A stretch of DNA of 7,348 nt from Methylacidiphilum caldifontis (GTDB lineage Bacteria; Verrucomicrobiota; Verrucomicrobiia; Methylacidiphilales; CAMAQI01). Where the stretch lies: the NCBI GenBank assembly GCA_945860255.1, contig CAMAQI010000118.1, forward strand, positions 1 through 7,348. The letters run 5' to 3'. Numbering within the stretch: position 1 is the stretch's first letter; each line of letters starts with the position of its first letter. Positions 6,941 to 7,348 of the stretch are shown here, in pieces. Under the pieces are notes generated by a model. The model was given only the letters and a program-made list of their open reading frames with translations. It had not been told where the DNA came from and searched no databases. The position numbers and the translations under genes were made by a program.

Positions 6941-7212
6941 TTGGAAATAGTGGAAGAAAGATTCTCAATTTGCAATGAATACTCAGTAACCGATTTCTGA
7001 CTTCACAAAACTACTCTGGAAATGGAACTCCTTCGTTGCCTATTCCCCGCATGGTCCACCGGAAAATCCTCATGAACTTTATTGCCTCTGATCCTGTCAA
7101 TTATCGATTCAGGCATTCCCCAAGAGTCGTCAAAAGACCTCCTAAACCTTTCGGTATCCTCACATGCCCTCGATCTGAATAGGTCACCTCACGTCAAAGA
7201 AATTAGTCAAAT
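6941..7212. other. Non-coding stretch upstream of the seven-gene cluster
   Basis: No frame here combines a start, a reasonable length and codon use like the neighbours. It probably holds the promoter and leader for the minus-strand cluster. Noted inside it are a TTGACA hexamer (7095-7100, minus strand), an AGGAGGT (7137-7143, minus strand) followed by a ten-codon frame, and a 37-residue frame (7003-7116, minus strand) judged not to be a gene. No terminator, tRNA or repeat was recognised. Confidence 0.6.
7072..7100 (-). promoter_or_regulatory. Candidate sigma-70 promoter for the minus-strand gene cluster
   Basis: The minus strand shows a perfect TTGACA at 7100-7095, a 17-base spacer, and GTTCAT at 7077-7072. 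The -35 match is complete, but the -10 hexamer agrees with TATAAT at only three positions and lacks the key second A. Transcription from here would leave a leader of about 125 bases before the DUF6572-like ATG at 6940. A weaker alternative with TTGCAA and CACTAT at 17-base spacing lies almost against that ATG. Neither is secure. Confidence 0.2.
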
Positions 7213-7347
7213 TTACCTATGAAAATCTCTTAACTGAGCGGCGTTCATTTTTAACTTGTCATTTCCATTTGCAGTTATTTGTCCTAATGCAAAATTAACG
7301 GTTTGCGACGAATTTAGGGACACTTCGTAGGAATGCGTCGTAACTTC
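7213..7347 (-). CDS. Possible C-terminal end of a gene entering from the right edge
   Basis: One minus-strand frame is open from the right edge for 44 codons to a TAA at 7213-7215. The predicted tail (ending in AAQLRDFHR) is polar and rich in Ser, Thr, Asn and Gln, with no recognised motif. A 44-codon open frame arises by chance fairly often over six frames, and codon use (TTA, CTA, AGA, AGG) is not clearly like the neighbours, so this is only a candidate. If real, it would end about 270 bases before the cluster, in the same direction. Confidence 0.25.
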   Translation of the reverse strand, partial: EVTTHSYEVSLNSSQTVNFALGQITANGNDKLKMNAAQLRDFHR

Positions 7348-7348
7348 C

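Noticed and set aside
6737..7000. Plus-strand frame of 87 codons reaching into the upstream region
   Set aside because: More than two thirds of it is antisense to the DUF6572-like gene, and the remainder carries no motif.
7003..7116. Minus-strand frame of 37 codons (starts MPESIIDRIRG), open further upstream without a start
   Set aside because: It has no ribosome-binding site at proper distance, and its arginines are mostly AGG/AGA, unlike the CGA/CGT-rich neighbouring genes.
7305..7341. Nested inverted repeats (ACGAA/TTCGT and CGACG/CGTCG) near the right edge
   Set aside because: The arms are only five bases with unpaired stretches between them and no T-run, so there is no case for a terminator or an element end.

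Overview
This is a bacterial chromosomal window packed with genes on the minus strand. Seven tightly spaced genes read from right to left, followed on the right by about 400 bases with no convincing gene. No rRNA, tRNA, CRISPR array, insertion sequence or integrase was seen. Base composition is mixed (GC a little under half by eye), and most starts lack a clear Shine-Dalgarno sequence. A TIGR03790-family secreted protein, together with an actinobacterial-style TPP motif (SDGDLQEG) in the transketolase, would fit a member of the Planctomycetes-Verrucomicrobia-Chlamydiae group, most likely Verrucomicrobiota. That assignment is inference, not proof.

Layout in the order of transcription: (1) a small DUF6572-like protein with a cysteine-rich tail (6940-6551); (2) a PhnP-like metallo-beta-lactamase-fold hydrolase whose ATG directly follows the previous stop (6550-5762); (3) a secreted TIGR03790-family protein that overlaps gene 2 by ATGA (5765-4065); (4) a short protein resembling a degenerate response-regulator receiver domain, overlapping gene 3 by 17 bases (4081-3686); (5) transketolase (3578-1563; an in-frame upstream start exists at 3650); (6) an NfsB-like nitroreductase (1536-886); (7) the first 281 residues of a GT-B glycosyltransferase that leaves the window at base 1. 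Beyond 6940 there is a probable upstream regulatory stretch. At the right edge there may be the last 44 codons of another minus-strand gene, ending at 7213.

Genes 1-4 are joined by abutting or overlapping stop/start codons and are almost certainly co-transcribed and translationally coupled. Genes 5-7 follow at 26-107 base spacings and may be read through or have their own promoter in the gap upstream of transketolase. Only transketolase has a firmly known metabolic role (non-oxidative pentose phosphate pathway or Calvin-type carbon rearrangement). The most interesting part is the coupled block of genes 1-4. Its secreted member belongs to a family reported only from genomes with the exosortase/PEP-CTERM sorting system. 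By eye, it keeps the landmarks of a caspase/gingipain-like fold but not the usual catalytic residues.
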